A stretch of DNA of 8,479 nt from the NCBI GenBank assembly GCA_002440085.1, contig DJRM01000073.1, positions 26,220-34,698 on the forward strand, in the 5' to 3' direction. The position numbers and the translations under genes are program-made. The DNA is from Bacteroidales bacterium UBA6360 (lineage in GTDB: Bacteria; Bacteroidota; Bacteroidia; Bacteroidales; UBA932). The notes beneath the pieces were generated by a model. The model was not told where the DNA came from, searched no databases, and was given only the letters and a program-made list of their open reading frames with translations. Every line of letters begins with the position of its first letter. Position 1 is the first letter of the stretch. This document shows positions 6,783 through 8,479 of the stretch, one piece after another.

Positions 6783-7778
6783 ATGGAGTTGACGGCAGGG
6801 AAGATAGCTGAAATATTGGGCGGCGAGGTCGACGGAGACAAGGAGGCGACGGTCACGACCTTCGCGAGAATCGAAAGCGGAAAGCCGGGAGCGATATCGT
6901 TCTACGCAAATCCCAAATATGAAGAATACGTCTACGCAAGCAAGGCGTCGATAATCATAGCGAACAGGACGTTCGAGCCGAAGAAACCGGTCGGCGCGAC
7001 ACTCGTCAGGGTTGACGACGCATACTCCGCAGTGGCCCTGCTTCTCGAGTATGTCACGGCACAGAAAAAGAAATATTGCCGCCATCGCGGAGCGCGCTGT
7101 CATGTCGCATTTTCGTCGAAGATAGGCAAAAAAGTCTACATCGGCGATTTCGCATATATCGGAAAGAAGGCAGAGGTCGGCGATTACACGAAGATTTACG
7201 AACAGGTATACGTCGGGGACGGCGCGATCGTGGGAAAGAACTGCATACTCTACCCGGGGGTGAAGATTTATCCGGGGATGGTCATCGGCGACAACGTGAT
7301 TATCCACGCAAATGCGGTCATCGGAGCGGACGGATTCGGATTTGCTCCGCTTGAGGACGGGACATACAGGAAAATCGAGCATACGGGGAACGTCGTCATC
7401 GAGGACAATGTGGAAATCGGGGCTAACACCTGCGTGGATAAGTCCCAGATGGGCTCGACGATTATCCATAAGGGAGTGAAGATTGACAACCTCTGCCAGA
7501 TTGCGCACAATGTGGAGGTGGGCGAGAACACCGTGATGAGCGCGATGGTGGGCATAGCCGGTTCCACTAAGGTCGGCGAGCACTGCATCTTCGCGGGGCA
7601 GGCCGGCATCGCGAACGGGCTGAAAGTCCCGGCACACACCACTCTCGGAGCACAGACAGGCCTCATAGGCAATCTCAGGAAGGAGGGCGAGGTGCTTTTC
7701 GGAACGCCGGCCATCCCTCACCGGGAATTCCTGCGGGGCTACGCGATATTCCGAAAAAACGGAAGGGGAGACAAATAG
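6783..7778 (+). CDS. lpxD: UDP-3-O-acylglucosamine N-acyltransferase LpxD
   Basis: LpxD adds an acyl-ACP-derived hydroxyacyl chain to the 2-amine of UDP-3-O-acylglucosamine, the third step of lipid A synthesis, in the cytoplasm. I chose the ATG at 6783 (331 aa, starting MELTAGKIAEILGG) as it fits the family N-terminus; an in-frame TTG at 6741 lies within the promoter box. Residues 1-100 are the uridine-binding domain, including ISFYANPKYEEYVYASKAS (38-56). From about 105 the hexapeptide repeats of a left-handed beta helix run to about 305. The family signature GADGFGFAP is at 181-189. The catalytic histidine is H242 in DNLCQIAHNV, equivalent to E. coli H239. Counting 37 residues further, where E. 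coli has H276 (in INGH), this protein has G279 (IANG), so the second histidine seems absent. The end, FGTPAIPHREFLRGYAIFRK, is typical. lpxC follows after 153 bases. Confidence 0.96.
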   Translation: MELTAGKIAEILGGEVDGDKEATVTTFARIESGKPGAISFYANPKYEEYVYASKASIIIANRTFEPKKPVGATLVRVDDAYSAVALLLEYVTAQKKKYCRHRGARCHVAFSSKIGKKVYIGDFAYIGKKAEVGDYTKIYEQVYVGDGAIVGKNCILYPGVKIYPGMVIGDNVIIHANAVIGADGFGFAPLEDGTYRKIEHTGNVVIEDNVEIGANTCVDKSQMGSTIIHKGVKIDNLCQIAHNVEVGENTVMSAMVGIAGSTKVGEHCIFAGQAGIANGLKVPAHTTLGAQTGLIGNLRKEGEVLFGTPAIPHREFLRGYAIFRKNGRGDK

Positions 7779-7846
7779 GGGGGGCGGCAATTCGGCATTT
7801 TGAGCAAGTGCCTGCACCACAATGGGGACGAATAAAAAAAATTGCT

Positions 7847-7854
7847 TACCTTTG
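7847..7854 (+). promoter_or_regulatory. Promoter -7 box for lpxC
   Basis: TACCTTTG, within the same 10-mer TTACCTTTGC seen at the rimP/lpxD promoter, lies 77 bases before the lpxC ATG and just after an A-rich run (7831-7841). No clear TTTG is seen at -33. It suggests that lpxC can be transcribed apart from lpxD, with a leader of about 70 bases. Confidence 0.6.
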
Positions 7855-7869
7855 CGCCCCGAAATTGCA

Positions 7870-7918
7870 CACATGTGGTAAAACCGAGGCTCTTGACTTA
7901 TGGTAAACTTCCGCCTCG
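7870..7918 (+). other. Small symmetric sequences in the lpxC leader
   Basis: The 153-base lpxD-lpxC gap holds no gene. Past the promoter box are an 8-bp palindrome CACATGTG (7870-7877), a 7-bp direct repeat TGGTAAA (7876-7882 and 7901-7907), and an inverted pair CGAGGC (7885-7890) with GCCTCG (7913-7918) that could close a hairpin with a 22-base loop. Together they could be an operator or an mRNA structure ending just before the start codon. No known riboswitch is recognised, and no terminator for lpxD is visible. Confidence 0.3.
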
Positions 7919-7931
7919 CAAAAAAATGATT

Positions 7932-8479
7932 ATGACGAAAAAACAAAATACTATTAAGAAGGATTATTCGTTCCATGGCAAGGGACTGCACAGCGGAAAG
8001 CCGGTGACGATGACGCTCAAGCCCGCTCCGGCCGACACGGGAATCCGTTTTGTGAGGACGGACATCAGCCCTGACGCTACGGTTGAAGCGCTCGCGGAGA
8101 ACGTCTCATCGACGGCGCGCAGCACCACAATCTCATCAGGAGAGGCTACCGTCGGGACAATCGAGCACCTTCTTTCGGCGCTCACCGGGCTCGGGGTTGA
8201 CAACGTTTTGATTGATATTGACAGCGCCGAGGTTCCGATTCTGGACGGAAGCGCGAAGCCTTATGTCGATGCAATCGCCCCTGACGGTCTTGCGGAGCAG
8301 GACGCGCCGAGGCACTATGTCACCGTGAAGGAGAAGGTGGAGTACAGGAATCCCGAGACCGGAGCATTCCTCACCGTCGAGCCTGCCGACGCGTTCAGCT
8401 ACGACATCACGATTGACTTCAACTCGAAGGTTCTCGGAGTCCAGAGCGCGAGGTTCGACGCCGGGACGGACTACATCCG
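7932..8479 (+). CDS. lpxC: UDP-3-O-acyl-N-acetylglucosamine deacetylase LpxC, 5' part (cut by window edge)
   Basis: LpxC is the zinc deacetylase that makes the committed step of lipid A synthesis and supplies the substrate used by LpxD. The first 182 residues are present and the frame is open to the window edge. Family hallmarks are FHGKGLHSGKP (14-24), TIEHLLSAL (76-84) with E78 and zinc-ligand H79, the same numbers as in E. coli LpxC, and VPILDGSAKPYVDA (101-114). The remaining zinc ligands and the second domain lie outside. The ATG at 7932 (MTKKQNTIKK) fits the family N-terminus best; an in-frame ATG at 7926 would add two residues. In many Bacteroidota this gene is a fusion of LpxC and the dehydratase FabZ; that cannot be checked here. 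It lies on the same strand as lpxD, with a separate promoter box in the gap. Confidence 0.96.
   Translation, partial: MTKKQNTIKKDYSFHGKGLHSGKPVTMTLKPAPADTGIRFVRTDISPDATVEALAENVSSTARSTTISSGEATVGTIEHLLSALTGLGVDNVLIDIDSAEVPILDGSAKPYVDAIAPDGLAEQDAPRHYVTVKEKVEYRNPETGAFLTVEPADAFSYDITIDFNSKVLGVQSARFDAGTDYI

Noticed and set aside
7779..7846. Terminator after lpxD
   Set aside because: There are G-rich and A-rich runs but no stem followed by a T-tract on the plus strand.
6753..7991. 412-aa minus-strand open frame across lpxD and the lpxC start
   Set aside because: It runs opposite two well-supported genes and their promoter, and shows no family motifs; an open antisense frame is common in GC-rich coding DNA.

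Overview
The window looks like chromosomal DNA from a member of Bacteroidota, most likely the order Bacteroidales. Four things point there: a DUF6377-type protein with TPR-like repeats and a C-terminal HTH; an IF2 with a long Pro/Ala/Glu and Gly/Asn-rich N-terminal extension; a NusA with a short C-terminal region; and three copies of the 10-mer TTACCTTTGC, which carries the Bacteroidota -7 promoter box TAnnTTTG. Genes are fairly GC-rich and spacers AT-rich. Most starts lack a clear Shine-Dalgarno sequence, as is usual in this phylum. Genus cannot be decided from this sequence.

Layout. Positions 58-1632 (minus) encode a predicted membrane-anchored DUF6377 protein with an N-terminal signal sequence, TPR-like repeats, one membrane segment, a coiled coil and an HTH. 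Between it and infB lies an AT-richer, 141-bp inverted-repeat element (1746-1886). A stretch resembling half of this element, inverted, runs off the left edge (1-27). Positions 1897-6635 (minus) hold the conserved rimP-nusA-infB operon, which serves 30S maturation, transcription elongation/termination and translation initiation. Its leader carries a hairpin followed by a T-tract, and the nusA-infB gap holds GC-rich hairpins, two of which exclude each other. At 6715-6744 a perfect 10-bp inverted repeat forms two outward-facing promoter cores, one for the rimP operon and one for lpxD. To the right (plus strand) are lpxD (6783-7778) and the start of lpxC (7932 to the edge), both for lipid A synthesis. 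lpxC has its own promoter box.

The housekeeping genes look intact and mostly ordinary. I see no CRISPR array, tRNA, rRNA, transposase or defence/toxin system. The points most worth a second look are the repeat element beside the DUF6377 gene, the palindromic divergent promoter, the rimP leader hairpin, and an LpxD that seems to lack the second active-site histidine.
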